Notes under the pieces: model-generated
Told to the model about the DNA's origin: nothing
The model's input: only the letters and a program-made list of their open reading frames with translations
Database searches by the model: none
Shown here: positions 23,831 to 35,035 of the stretch, in pieces
Layout: every line of letters begins with the position of its first letter
Position numbering within the stretch: position 1 is the stretch's first letter
NCBI GenBank assembly: GCA_963971305.1
Contig: OZ020308.1
Location: 34,005,275 to 34,069,274 of the forward strand
Reading direction: 5' to 3'
Source of the DNA: Arcuatula senhousia
Lineage: Eukaryota; Mollusca; Bivalvia; Mytilida; Mytilidae
DNA length: 64,000 bases
Made by a program: the position numbers and the translations under genes

Positions 23831-25258
23831 TCAGATACATACTTCAAATAAAGTTTTTGATAGGCCAAAGTCATACATATATTTGCACATAAAATATTTT
23901 ATCCCCAGAGACTTTTGATGTGCATTCCCCGCACTTCCCTAGCTATTCCAAAATCAAGAGCCCTTACTTCTAAAGAAAGAGATAGGGTAGTTAATACAGT
24001 TGTGCTAGCAGACTGCAAAGATGAGAGAATAAGAAAGAAGTAAAGTGACAATACATATACAAAAACAAAAACATTAACAAAACAATACATATAACAAACT
24101 AAAAGGGGGGAGGGGTGTTAAGCCAAAATGATTAATTTTGGGCGTCCACAGACCAATCCAAAATCACAAATAAGGATATACGGCTGGGACTAATATCATC
24201 ATCGTGCTCTTTTTCAAATGTTTTTATTTATAACTGAAATGAAAGTAATATTAGTGTTACATCAATACATAAAGGGACAAGACACACACATTACAATACA
24301 GCTTATACATATACATAGATACATATAGTAGGAAAATATGAAAACTGAACATAAATAATTAATTCAAAATAAAGAAATAATGAAAATTAAATGTTATTTT
24401 AGTATGTTGTTTTAAAAACAGATTTTAACCATTTGACAAAAGCAGAGCACATTTGTTTAGTATAATCTTGACCGTAATGTGCTTATCGGGCCGTTATACA
24501 TGGGATTGATAGTGATGACCTGCCGCAACTTCAGATGTCCCGGACATGAGCTGCGGCACGCCAACTCTAGCAGCAATCCCGATGCAAACAAAGCACACGG
24601 TTAGCTTGCCTTAAAATGACAGACTTGGTCAACATGTTTCGTTAATGATTTTCTTAAGTATGAGAACATGCAAAAATATTGCACCTCTTATATACAAAAT
24701 GTCAGTTTGTGATTTATTGCGTCTGGGTGAATTCGAAACAATAGCCATCCGGTAACGGACGACCGTGTCAACGTTTACACGGACGGGGTAGGTCTTCACC
24801 GTGTTTACATAACAATTATGTTTTATTGTTGATTTACACGACATAAATTGACAAATAAACAAATTAAGTGCCACCCTTTTATTGTTTTGTTTACTTTTAT
24901 TATTTTCTATTTCCCATTTCCGCACGGGCGCTCTTAACACGGATTAAAATATAAAAAAATAAATAAACATTTTAATTGATCTTTAATTTTTCTTTCCTTT
25001 TTACAATGTTAAAAATATTATAATTTCTTTTTTTTTTTTATGAAATATGATATCGAATAGTTTTTTTATGTATTTGTTTTTATCATGTGATATTACATGT
25101 AAAGTTTATATCATCGGTAACAGCTACAAAAATGTTGTAATGAAAAACGAAATCTGCCCAAATTAAGTTATTTCTACATAATTTTTGATATATTGATAAA
25201 TTGTCTGGAGTTATTATTAACCACTTTACTATGGCAAACGTGATGACTTCAACTTTCC
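23831..25258. other. Intergenic DNA with a small hairpin
   Basis: Mostly AT-rich and non-coding. GC rises at 24480-24610, where TGCCGCA (24521) pairs with TGCGGCA (24558) and an inner ATGTCC pairs with GGACAT, making an interrupted hairpin of 38 nt. The minus strand there has a 36-codon open frame (FVCIGIAARVGVPQLMSG and onward) ending in TAA; it could be a terminal exon but no family was recognised. Confidence 0.45.
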
Positions 25259-25260
25259 AA

Positions 25261-25425
25261 TGCGTGCCCTATAAATTTTGCACCGATATTAGGACATATC
25301 TAGAATTACTATGTTATTTTTTTATGTTCAATGTTGCAAAAAAATGCGTGCCCAATGAATTTTGCACCGATATTAGGACATATCTAGAATTTCTATGTTA
25401 TTTTTTTATGTTGCAAATTATTTTT
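25261..25425. repeat. 84-bp tandem duplication
   Basis: TGCGTGCCC, followed by AATTTTGCACCGATATTAGG and ACATATCTAGAATT, occurs at 25261 and again at 25345. The two units are nearly identical, with only a few substitutions. The short open frame across them is a by-product. Confidence 0.85.
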
Positions 25426-25498
25426 TTTTAATAAAGTTGGCTTTTTAGTAAAATTAGAAAAAATCATCGAAGGTGCGTGTGACAAAAATAACACGTTT

Positions 25499-25546
25499 AC
25501 ATCGTCTATATACTATTTCCACGTGGAAATAGTATATAGACGATGT
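25499..25546. repeat. Perfect 48-bp palindrome
   Basis: ACATCGTCTATATACTATTT on the left is followed by CCACGTGG at the centre and then the exact reverse complement of the left arm. The arms are 24 bp with no loop. It lies between ordinary AT-rich sequences and is not part of a recognised element. Confidence 0.93.
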
Positions 25547-26420
25547 GATTTTTTTATATACACGTTATTTATAATAAAAAGAAAAAAAAACTGGACCCAA
25601 ACGCCTGTGTGCAAATTATTTAAACAAAATTGGGTATTTTTTTCTATTTTCCCGATCTTTAAGTTCTGTTTTTTTCCCCTTCAACTCATAAAATATATCA
25701 GGTTAAAATAAAGGGTTGTGCTTCAAAATAGGGAACCCGGATTTCATGAGAAAATAGATATTTCGGACCTTTTCTTAAGAAATTTCTGGCGATCTCGGAT
25801 TTACGAATAAGTTCAGGTTTAACATTTTAAAAACTTTGAGGTAATATTTTAGTCTAAAGAAACCCCCCCCCACCGGAACCCTGCGATTATGAATTCATAT
25901 TTTGCTTGTAGTTTCAGGTGCATGGCGTTTCTGCTTCAAAAAGCTCAGACAGTTTTTTTCTGTTAGTCGCCGGGGTCCGTCGAACGTCGGTCCGGTTGAC
26001 CCGGATTGGGTAATTCTGCATCCCTCTTCAGTTTTATTTTAGAGTCGGGTGTTTGAAGCTCGCTCATTTTGGAAATAAGCAATCTTTGGAACACTTTGTG
26101 TATCTTCATTTTACGACTTCCTTCGGCTTTAAAGATACATTAAATTAGTGTCTCTTGTGACAGAGTGATACAGAAATTCGTCTTTGTATTTTAAAAGGCC
26201 ATAGTCGATGCCTGCTAAAAATTCCTCTAGCTGCCCGTTTTCATGCATTTTGGCTCTTTGGTAGACACAAATTGCCGCATTTGGTCCAAACATGAAAATC
26301 ACACACACGGCAATCGACTTTCATTGAACCGCCCACAAATTATCTATTGACCAATCAGACGCGACGTTTAAAATACTATCGGGGACTTCCCAATGAACTG
26401 CTCGAGGAGATTATAAGAAT
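25547..26420. other. Intergenic DNA, nothing recognised
   Basis: No gene seen. Contains a poly-C run near 25865 and moderately GC-rich patches (25970-26030). No open frame shows a known domain. Confidence 0.5.
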
Positions 26421-26573
26421 CTAACACCGGTGTTAGGGCAAGATAAGGAAATCCACGACACCCCTAGGGTAAGATTTCAAGTCTGCAACGAGGCTCTGCC
26501 GAGTTGCAGATGTTAAGAAATCTTACCCAAGGGTGTCGGAGATTTCCTTATCTTGCCCTAATCATCGGTGTTT
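26421..26573. repeat. Foldback element, about 70-bp arms
   Basis: AACACCGGTGTTAGGGCAAG, then ATAAGGAAATC and GACACCC, faces GGGTGTC, GATTTCCTTATC, TTGCCCTAA and CGGTGTT. The arms pair with few mismatches across a short centre near 26495. This is a palindromic, non-coding foldback of the kind left by MITEs. Confidence 0.85.
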
Positions 26574-26814
26574 GATTATTTTTCTCACTAAACCCGTAAA
26601 TTGTACAACGTGGATTTGTTTACAAAACATAGCGACTATGACGTAAACAATAGAGTTACGTCCCTTGGAAACTGCACGAGGCTATCTCACATGGGGTGGT
26701 GTGAGACAGAAAAATCTCACACGGCTAAAAATAGGAACTGTCCTGTCCAAAAAGTGAGAAGAATGTAATTCTAAACACAAATCGTTCACACTTACTGTCA
26801 ACGGCCAGTAAAAG

Positions 26815-27820
26815 CATCCGTGATCATAATGAAAGTTTGAAACATATGTGATCATAATGAAAAAAAAATCTGTGATAATGAAATTTAAAAGCATCTGTGA
26901 TCATAATGAAAGTAAAAAGCATCCATAGCCGTGATCATAATGAAAGTTAAAAGCGTCCGTGATCATAATGAAAGTTAAAAGCGTCCGTGATCATACTGAA
27001 AGTTAAAAGCATCCTTGATCATGATGAAAGTTTAAAGCATCCTTGATCATAATGAAAGTTTAAAGCGTCCAAAGCTGTGATCATAATGAAAGTAAAAAGC
27101 ATCCGTGATCATAATGAAAGTTAAAAGCATCTGTGATCATACTGAAAGTTAAATCGTCCGTGATCATGATGAAAGTTTAAAGCATCTGTGATCATAATGA
27201 AAGTTAAAAGCATCCGTGATCATAATGAAAGTTAAAAGCATCTGTGATAACAATGTAAGTTAAAGGCGTCCGTGATCTTAATCAAAGTTAAAAGCGTCTG
27301 TGATCATAATGAAAGTTAAAAGCATCTGTGATCATAATGAAAGTTAAAAGCATCCAAAGCTGTGATCATAATAAAAGTTAAAAGCATGTGTGATAATGAA
27401 ATTTAAAAAAAACAGTGATCATAATGAAAGTTAAAAGCATCCAAAGCAATGGATCATAATGAAAGTTAAAAGCATCTGTGATCATTATGACAGTTAAAAC
27501 CATCCAAAGCTGTGATCATAATGAAAGTTAAAGTCATATGTAGTTAAAAGCATCCGTGATAATGAATTTTTAAACATCCGTGAAAATTTAAGTAAAAAGC
27601 TTCCGTGATAATAAAAGTAAAAAGCATTTGTGATAATGAAAATTCAAAGCATCCGTGATCATAATGAAAATTCAAAGCATCCGTGATTATGAAGGTTTAA
27701 ATCATCTCTTATAATGAAAGTTAAAAGCATCATAATGAAAATGAAAGCATCACAATGAACGTTAAAACATTATGGTGAAATTAAAAAAAAACCATCATAA
27801 TGAAATTTTAAATCATCATA
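26815..27820. repeat. 28-bp minisatellite, GTGATCATAATGAAAGTTAAAA units
   Basis: Some 35 imperfect copies of about 24-32 bp with the consensus CCGTGATCATAATGAAAGTT and AAAAGCAT. Some units carry an insert CAAAGC, giving a longer variant. Units degrade toward the 3' side (27560-27820). TGATCA within the unit is palindromic. No unique spacers, so not CRISPR; no gene. Confidence 0.93.
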
Positions 27821-27835
27821 AAAAAGACATGTTTT

Positions 27836-28250
27836 ACCTTTTAAAAGGACATGTCCCTGATAGCGGTCATTTAACAACTTTAACCCAATGAACACTTTTG
27901 TTAAGCTCCTCAAGCTGAACATTTGGAAGCAAGGCTTTTCTCTATCTACTGATTATTTTTCATTTAACAAGCAAAAACGTTATTTTGGCCTAAAAACAGC
28001 CACTCCACCTCAAAAGGTGTAATTTGACAACTTGACTCAATGGGACTTTTGTGAAGCTTTAGATTTTAAAGAGCCTTTGATCCATTAGATTTTATCTGTG
28101 ACTTTAGGGATTTAAAGAAGGGTTTACCCATGTGTTCTATTTTTAGCATATTTAATGCATGCAAATATGTTTTATCCAAACAATAATTTTGTAAATTAAA
28201 GACACTTTAAACAACAATCATATGATACCAACTTTGGTTGACTTTAATAG
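27836..28250 (+). repeat. Degenerate core of the composite-element family
   Basis: The phrases TTTAACAACTTTAACCCAAT, AAGCTGAACATTTGGAAGCA and TTTTCTCTATCTAC match the internal repeats of the element at 16.2-18.2 kb (ACAACTTCGACTCAATGG, GATGCTGAACAAGGAAGG, TTTTCTCTATCTC). Neither terminal sequence is visible here, so this is an old or truncated relative next to a fuller copy. Confidence 0.65.
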
Positions 28251-28255
28251 TAAAC

Positions 28256-28965
28256 AAGAGGATCCCAGGAGCCTGAATCGCTCACCTGGTCTTGATGTCA
28301 ACCCTATGAAGACGTTTGTATAGCTAAATAAGCTATATGTTTAGGCAAGAAAATGCTTTTCTCTATCTGCAATAGTTTTCATTCTATAAGCAAAAAACAC
28401 TATTTTTCACCTTTAAATTTGTAACCCCTATAAGGGGTCATCTGACAACTTTGACCCTATGAATGCTTTAGTAGAGCTATATGAGCTGAACATTTAAGCA
28501 AGCAACAGCTTTTCTCTATCTGCAATAGTTTTCATTCTATAGACCAAACAGGGATTAAATAAAACTATTTTTCGCCTTTAAGGGACTGTAACCCCTATAA
28601 GGGGTCATCTGACAACTTCGACAAAATAAAGACTTTTGTAGAACTTTTGATGCTGAAGCATTAGGGTGGCATCAGATTTCATTTATCGCTTATACTTTTT
28701 GATTTACAGGCCAAAGACAGTAGTCTGCACCCCTGGTCTATTTTTAGTAACAGCAGCCATTTTTTTGACGAATCAAAAATCAAAACTCGAGTTTGGTGCA
28801 GGACACTCTAAGGATCATTCATACCAAGTTTCATTAAATTCTGTTCAGTAGTTTCAGAGGAGAAGATTTTAGAACAATTGTTAACAGACGACGAAAGACG
28901 ACAGACGACATACGCCAAGTAATGGCAATAGCTCACCTGAACCTTCAGTCGGCCCAGGTGAGCTA
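28256..28965 (+). mobile_element. Second composite element, same family as 16189-18165
   Basis: It starts AAGAGGATCCCAGGAGCCTG, then AATCGCTCACCTGG, and ends GGCCCAGGTGAGCTA. Three shorter core units recur inside (ATCTGACAACTT; GCTGAACATTTAAGCAAG; AGCTTTTCTCTATCTGC). The end carries the ACGACGAAAGACGACAGACG run and the hairpin AGCTCACCTG / CAGGTGAGCT. The target duplication is unclear. Non-coding; the 61-codon frame inside is incidental. Confidence 0.82.
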
Positions 28966-30589
28966 AAAAGTCATTACCACGACATGCACGATGCATCGCA
29001 ATGCTTTTAACCCACACACAATAATTCAATTGACTTCCATCACAATGTTTAAAACTTTTATGTTTTTTAGTTCTGCAACTAAACTATATTAGGTTCTTTT
29101 ACTTCTACCATCCTTGCTTTCATGCTGTTTTTTTATTTACAATTGCACCGTGATACTTTAAATTACCATAATATGTTTGAAGAACAAACCATTATGGTTA
29201 CCATTATTCTGTTTAGAAATCATAACATATTTGCCAAAAACTATCATGATAAAAAATGGACCATGATAGAACTATCGTCACGTTGAAATTATTGGCACAT
29301 AATTGTCCATTCGCAAAATCTCTTGTGCATACCAATGAAAACATGAAAAAATACTATCAATGTTATCTATAAGCATACCCGATATTGCAAATCGCATTGC
29401 CATGTTTGCTTGCCTGCAGTCTATATCTTTGGTTTCGATTTAAAGATCCGAAGCTAAAAAGCATGTAACATGTAACATAAAAGTACAGGGTACCGCCTCG
29501 ATAAGTTGTTTATTTTGAATTAAGTACGCTTGCACGTCCTGTTCTTAATAGATCAAATACTTCTTCCTTTGACGTTGAAGCACAAACAAAGGGAGTTAAC
29601 CTATATAATAAACATACAAGTAAAAAAGATCATAACAATAAAACTTAATGAAGTAAATAAGTGAATTGTATTTTATATTTGAAGTTTAAATATTTATGAT
29701 GTCATTGTTCATAAAACTAAAAGCAATATCCATGAATTAACGTCACACTTTAGCATATTTGTTCTTATTTAAACAATTTGTTTTCAAAGTTTTTTTTCAA
29801 TGATTTAATTAGTCAATATTTAGAAAATTCAAAGTCTTTGGTTAGCCTTTGTTGCATTGTAATTTCATGTCTTATTTGTCAATATTTACTGTTAGTAGTT
29901 CCTTGATAGGTCGGTTAACCAACGATGATAACAAATATGAAAAGAAATTAAATTCGGAAAACTTCGACTGCTTCCGGCAGAACCCGTAATTGATCGAACA
30001 TCTTCACATAGTCGGATTGTTGATTGGTTATCGACAGAAGATTTTTTTCAATTCAACAATGCATATCAAGAACTATAAAAATGTATATAAGAACCCCTGT
30101 AGGTTGTCAGAAACGTTGATGCTTTAAGTTCTGAAATATACAACACTCTTTAATTTGTCACGTAAATATTACAATTAGAATGTTTATGTGTCAAATTTTA
30201 GTAAAAATCCGCACATATTAAGCAGAGAAGATTTACTTTATTACAAATGCTACTCTTTGTTTTTGCCGTGATATAACCTGGAGAGGTCTTTTCATTTGTT
30301 GGTCGAAACCTAGATATTGGAAATCGTATTCTATTTGAAGAATGCATGAGAATGTTGTTTTAATTATCCTACAGTATTCAATTTTGCATTTTGTATGGTT
30401 TTGTAGGACTATTCCGAATACAATAAAACCAGTTATTAAATTGACTACAATATTATAGTTAAACTATGATGTTTGGGACTTTTTGACTTTTTATCTCTCA
30501 GATGAGTGCAAATGTTGGTTTGTCATAGGATTTTATTTCGGTTTCGTTCTGACACATTAAATTGACAATTGGCAGCGCGACGATTGTGA
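28966..30589. other. Intergenic DNA, nothing recognised
   Basis: About 1.6 kb of AT-rich DNA on both strands without a plausible gene, RNA or repeat that I could support. Only very short frames occur. Confidence 0.5.
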
Positions 30590-30745
30590 TAGAGCAAGAA
30601 GGAACCGCTTACTCTTCAGTAACATCTGAGTTCACTCTCGTAACGACTTGAGTTCGCGTTGTTGATTACTGTTCGGTCGATTTTGTGTTTGTTTTATGTT
30701 TTGTGTTTCTTCGTGCTGTTCTCGTTCGTGTTAATTGGTTATATT
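30590..30745 (-). repeat. Dispersed repeat family 2, copy 1 (reverse)
   Basis: ATCTGAGTTCACTCTCGTAA, GACTTGAGTTCGCGTTGTTG and TTTCTTCGTGCTGTTC are the reverse complement of phrases at 34383-34620. Copies in both orientations within 4 kb point to a dispersed, mobile repeat. Its class is unknown. Confidence 0.75.
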
Positions 30746-30990
30746 ATATACTCATATAAAAATCTTTATTCTGATTCGCTAAGAGGTTTTTACGTGACGT
30801 GTGATATTTTGCTGGGTCAACCGGTAATCGTTGGGTCGCATGGTAAGGTCACCTTCTCGTGCTAATTTGCACGTGGCCCCACGATTTTTCTTCAACAGTG
30901 TATGGGCTGTATTTTTTTCCTTATGGAAACAGGTTAAAATGCCCGAAATATGTTTAGAATTTAAAATTAAATTGTTTCATTTAAATATTC

Positions 30991-31139
30991 GATATAATAT
31001 AACAGTTATCACCCTAGATGATATGTAACCCGGCATTTGTTTCCCCTCGAAAAGTAAGGTCACCCTCGGGTGACCTTACTTTCACGGGGAAAGAAACCAC
31101 CGGGTCACACACCAACTAGGGTGATAATTGTATATTATC
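30991..31139. repeat. Foldback element with a GGTCACCC core
   Basis: At the centre AAAGTAAGGTCACCC and GGGTGACCTTACTTT pair perfectly around TC. The pairing extends outward with mismatches: CCGG...GTTTCCCC against GGGGAAAGAAAC...CCGG, then TTATCACCCTAG against CTAGGGTGATAA. Total arms are about 73 bp. No coding. Confidence 0.88.
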
Positions 31140-31215
31140 GCAACGGACTTTCGTGTCGTTGCCCTTTCAGATTTTTGACACTTTGTACCAATTGGTACCA
31201 CTTTGCTTCTTTTTT

Positions 31216-32476
31216 AGCTCACCTCAAGAAAGCGATGTGATACTCCCGGCGTCGGCGTCGGCGTCCGCTAACAGAAGAATGGTTAAGATCTATACACGCT
31301 TACTGACCAGTGCTACATCAATGATCTCGGTATGATAGATTCACATAGTAATGCTTAGCAAAATATATGCTTCGGATGCTGGCTGTGACCTATATTTTCG
31401 CCCTGATGACCACTTACAGAAGAATGGTTAAGATCCATTCCCGCTTACTGACAAGCGCTACATTTATGATCTTGGTATGATAGATGCACATAGTAATGCT
31501 TAGCAAAATACATGCTTCGGATGCTGGCTGTGTCCTATATTTTCCGCATGCATGACCACTTACAGAAGAATGGTCAAATTCCTTTCCCGCTTACTGACAA
31601 GTGCCTCACCAATGATATTGCTATGGTATATGCACCTAGTGATGCTAAGCACAATGCATTCTTCGGATGCTGGCTGTGACCTATCTTTTCGCCTGGATGA
31701 CCACTTACAGAAGAATGGTTAAGATCCATTCCCGCTTACTGACCAGTGCTACATCAATGATCTTGGTATGATAGATGCACATAGTGATGCTTAGCAAAAT
31801 ACATGATTCGGATGCTGGCTGTGACCTATATTTTCCGCATGGATGACCACTTACAGAAGAATGGTCAAATTCCTTTCCCGCTTACTCATAAGTGCCACAT
31901 CAATGATATTGCTATGGTAGATGACCTAGTGATGCTATTCACAATGCATGCTCCGGATGCTGGCTGTGACATATATTTTCCGCAAGGATGACCACTTACA
32001 GAAGAATGGTTAAAGTCCATTCCCGCTTACTGACAAGTGCCACGTCAATGATATTGCAATGGTAGGTGCACCTAGTGATGCTAAGCACAATGCATGCTTC
32101 GGATGATGGTTGTGACCTGTATTTTCCGCATTGATAACCACTTACAGAAATATAGTTAAGATCCATACACGCTTACTGACAAATAAGTGCCACATCAATG
32201 ATATTGGTGAAGAAGGTGCTCCTTGTGATGCTATGAACAATGCATGCTTCGATTGCTGGCTGTGACCTATATTTTCCGCATGGATGACCACTTACAGAAG
32301 AAAGGTTAAAGTCTATACCCGCTTACTGACAAATGCCACATCATCTAAAGTGGTATGGTAAGGTGCACCTAGAGATGCTTAGCAAGATTCATGCTTCAGA
32401 TGCTGGCTGTGACTGAAATTTTTAAAAGTTAAAGTCTATTCCCACTTAATGACAATAATGTGCAAAGAGGTGAGCT
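31216..32476. mobile_element. Third composite element, eight 145-bp internal repeats
   Basis: AGCTCACCTC (31216-31225) and GAGGTGAGCT (32467-32476) bound the unit. Between them, near-145-bp repeats start ACCACTTACAGAAGAATGGT at about 31411, 31556, 31700, 31845, 31991, 32137 and 32287. Each carries CCCGCTTACTGACAAGTGCC, ATCAATGAT and TTCGGATGCTGGCTGTGACC. A GGCGTCGGCGTCGGCGTC run follows the left end. The core is unrelated to the 490-bp cores, yet the AGCTCACCT termini are shared. Confidence 0.82.
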
Positions 32477-34382
32477 TCGTAATCGATAGAACCTATGTTT
32501 ATTGTTTGATTTTTTTTTCATTTGAAATAAAAAATATTAGTTTGAAAAATAGGATTGTTTCACCATCTGATACCTGATTTTATAACATTACCAAACCTAC
32601 GATTTGTAAAATTTCGCAAGATGAGGCAAATACAAAAATACAAAGACTCATGCTCAGTACGGATGTAATAAAATAAAATAATAAGAAAACAACCGAATCT
32701 CACATGTCAAAAGTTAAAAAAGTTAAAAAGTTAAAAGTCAAGAAGAAGAAGACAGAACTAAGCAAAAACACACGAAAATATCGGGAGATCACAATGCTCC
32801 TGACTTGGTACAGACATTACATTTTAAATGGTGGGTCAAACCAGGTGTTATAGCATAAAACCCCACTCTTTTATTGTCACGTAGGGACAGTGAGGCGATC
32901 ATCTCTGTATAACATAGGACCAAAAAACTGATAAAGACTATCAGTAATTATTTGTTGCATTTAAGCATTTTGTTGCAAAGTCGGTGTCTATTCAATTGTT
33001 TAACTCAAAGAAATTGAAATCTGAAAAAAAATACACCATCGACGGCAAAATATCAACGTAAGAATCGCATCTGTGCTAATAAGAAATTAGGAAAGCTTCT
33101 TTTTCTACAAGTGCTCTAACTAAATTAAGTCTTGAGTGAAGACTAAATCTTGCATTATCCCTGCCTATCTCTCATCTTTATCCTAATTATTTTGGGCATC
33201 AAACATGTCAATGTGGGCTGTGTCGTGTACACTTATTCCACATCTTATTTTCCGGAACAAATACATGGTACAGCTAGGCGACCTAAAAAGTCTTTTTTTT
33301 TTAATTTAACTTGATTTTTCTCATTTTGTCGATTGCAACGTGTTTCAAAGTGATATGTAGGACTCACTTTGACACTATGCGTCATCCTGCGTCGTCCTGC
33401 GTCCAGCGTCACCCCCGTAGCGTAATAAAAATATCCGTCGCAGTTTACCAAGCAACAGCATGTCACAGCCTCTTAGTACATGCATTAGACATGCAGCTAC
33501 CTCCTATAGTACTATGTCCCGATGATGGCTGCAATATCGCCGACGGGACATTAAACAAATAACAATCAATTAATCATATAGTACTATATATGGTGTAAAG
33601 CGATTTTTAACGCGTTACTCATCCAATTCCTGTTTCGAAATATTTTTAGACACAGGCGATATACGTCTTCCATGGAAGACCGCCATACTAGTTTTATTCA
33701 TCATTGCATTATATTACAAAAAAAAAAGAAAAAAAGATAGTCATTTGATAACATGTTAATATTATTCAACTGTTTAAGTCAACAAGATGAAACAAAAATC
33801 ATAACTTATATAAATATTTTCAAAAATATATTCAAATATTTCAATATATTCAAAAAGGCAAATGCACTTTTCAGCCATAAAGTTAAATATGACGTCCCAT
33901 CGGGTAATCGTTTATATACAAAAATATTATTTAATCGATAAACCACCCAGATAGCCAATTGTTCTTTGGCATTTAACTGGTGTCTTTAAAGGCTTTATAA
34001 ATTATTCAAAGATTTTCATTGGAAAAAAGGTATAAAATGGATTTTATCACGGAAAGTTGGTGAGCTGAATAATCGTTCTAATCCATCGATTCTCGCGAAT
34101 TCTGATCGTCAGTTTTAAAGGTTAAGAATAAATTATTAACGTGGAATTAATAATATATTATTTAAGATATGAGCAAAAAAGCATTATGGAGGTATCTGCC
34201 TTCTTTTTAAGCAACCGACCTTTTGGTATATTGGAAATCAAAATCATACAACAAAGTATCCGAAAGTGAACTGACGCGCGTGTTTCATCGATTCAAGACT
34301 CATCGGTGGCCCTTGATCTCGCCGGAAAACACTTTATGAATATGAAGAGCATTAAACAACAAAAACAAAAATGCCGTCCTTT
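32477..34382. other. Intergenic DNA with a possible SINE tail
   Basis: No gene. At about 33490-33570, GTCCCGATGATGGCTGCAAT, ATCGCCGACGGGACATTAAA and CAAATAACAATCAATTAATC resemble the tail of a bivalve SINE from memory; this is weak. At 32755-32850 the phrase GACTTGGTACAGACATT with a downstream GGGTCAAACCAGGT recurs in altered form at 53760-53815, a dispersed repeat. Confidence 0.4.
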
Positions 34383-34625
34383 TTAAAAGAAGCAAAGAGC
34401 ACCAATTGGGCATTCGAATGTCAAAAGTCCGAATGGGCAACGACAAAATCGGTAAACACGAAGAAGAACATCACGAAGAAACACAAAGCACAAAATCAAC
34501 CGAACGGAAATCAACAACGCGAACTCAAGTCGCAACAAGAGTGAACTCAGATGCCTCGGAAGAGTCAGCGGTTCATGCCTGCTATAGAACACCCGTCGTG
34601 CTGCTAATTTCCAATTCAAGTGTCA
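34383..34625 (+). repeat. Dispersed repeat family 2, copy 2
   Basis: GAAGCAAAGAGCACCAATTG, GAATGTCAAAAGTCCGAATG, CGAACTCAAGTCGCAACAAG and CACCCGTCGTGCTGCTAA recur in diverged form at 34770-35020 and reversed at 30590-30745. The 78- and 87-codon frames here are not conserved between copies and are not treated as genes. Confidence 0.75.
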
Positions 34626-34744
34626 AGTCCGAATTAAGAATATGTTATTGCAAGTTTTATTCTAAATAAATAAAAAATTACATACTAGTATGCTAGGACA
34701 TAATGCCAATACCGAGTTGAAGTATAAAATTTAGAGGTTCACAG

Positions 34745-35035
34745 TTCACACGTCGACCCAGACCTATTTATTAGTGTTGAAGCAAAGAGATACCAACATA
34801 GGATTAGAATGTCAAAAGTAAAATCAAAAAACGACAAAACAAGTTCAGTCAACACAAATGAGAACACGAGAACACGAAGAAACTGATAACACAATCACAC
34901 AAAAACAACTTAACCACAATCGGCAATGCAAACAAAAGGAGTAACGATAGTGAACTCATGTGTTCAGGAAGGGTGGGTAGTTCCTGATTATTGCCACGCA
35001 CCTGTCGTGTTGCTAACGATAAAGTTCACTGTTTC
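34745..35035 (+). repeat. Dispersed repeat family 2, copy 3
   Basis: GTTGAAGCAAAGAGATACCA, AGAATGTCAAAAGTAAAATC, GATAGTGAACTCATGTG and CACCTGTCGTGTTGCTAACG follow the order of the copy at 34383-34625. The two lie in direct orientation about 390 bp apart, either a tandem duplication or two insertions. Confidence 0.72.

Noticed and set aside
33311..33562. 83-codon frame as a gene
   Set aside because: It overlaps a probable SINE tail and has no recognisable domain.
34383..34669. 78- and 87-codon frames on opposite strands
   Set aside because: They lie in a dispersed repeat whose other copies do not keep the frames.
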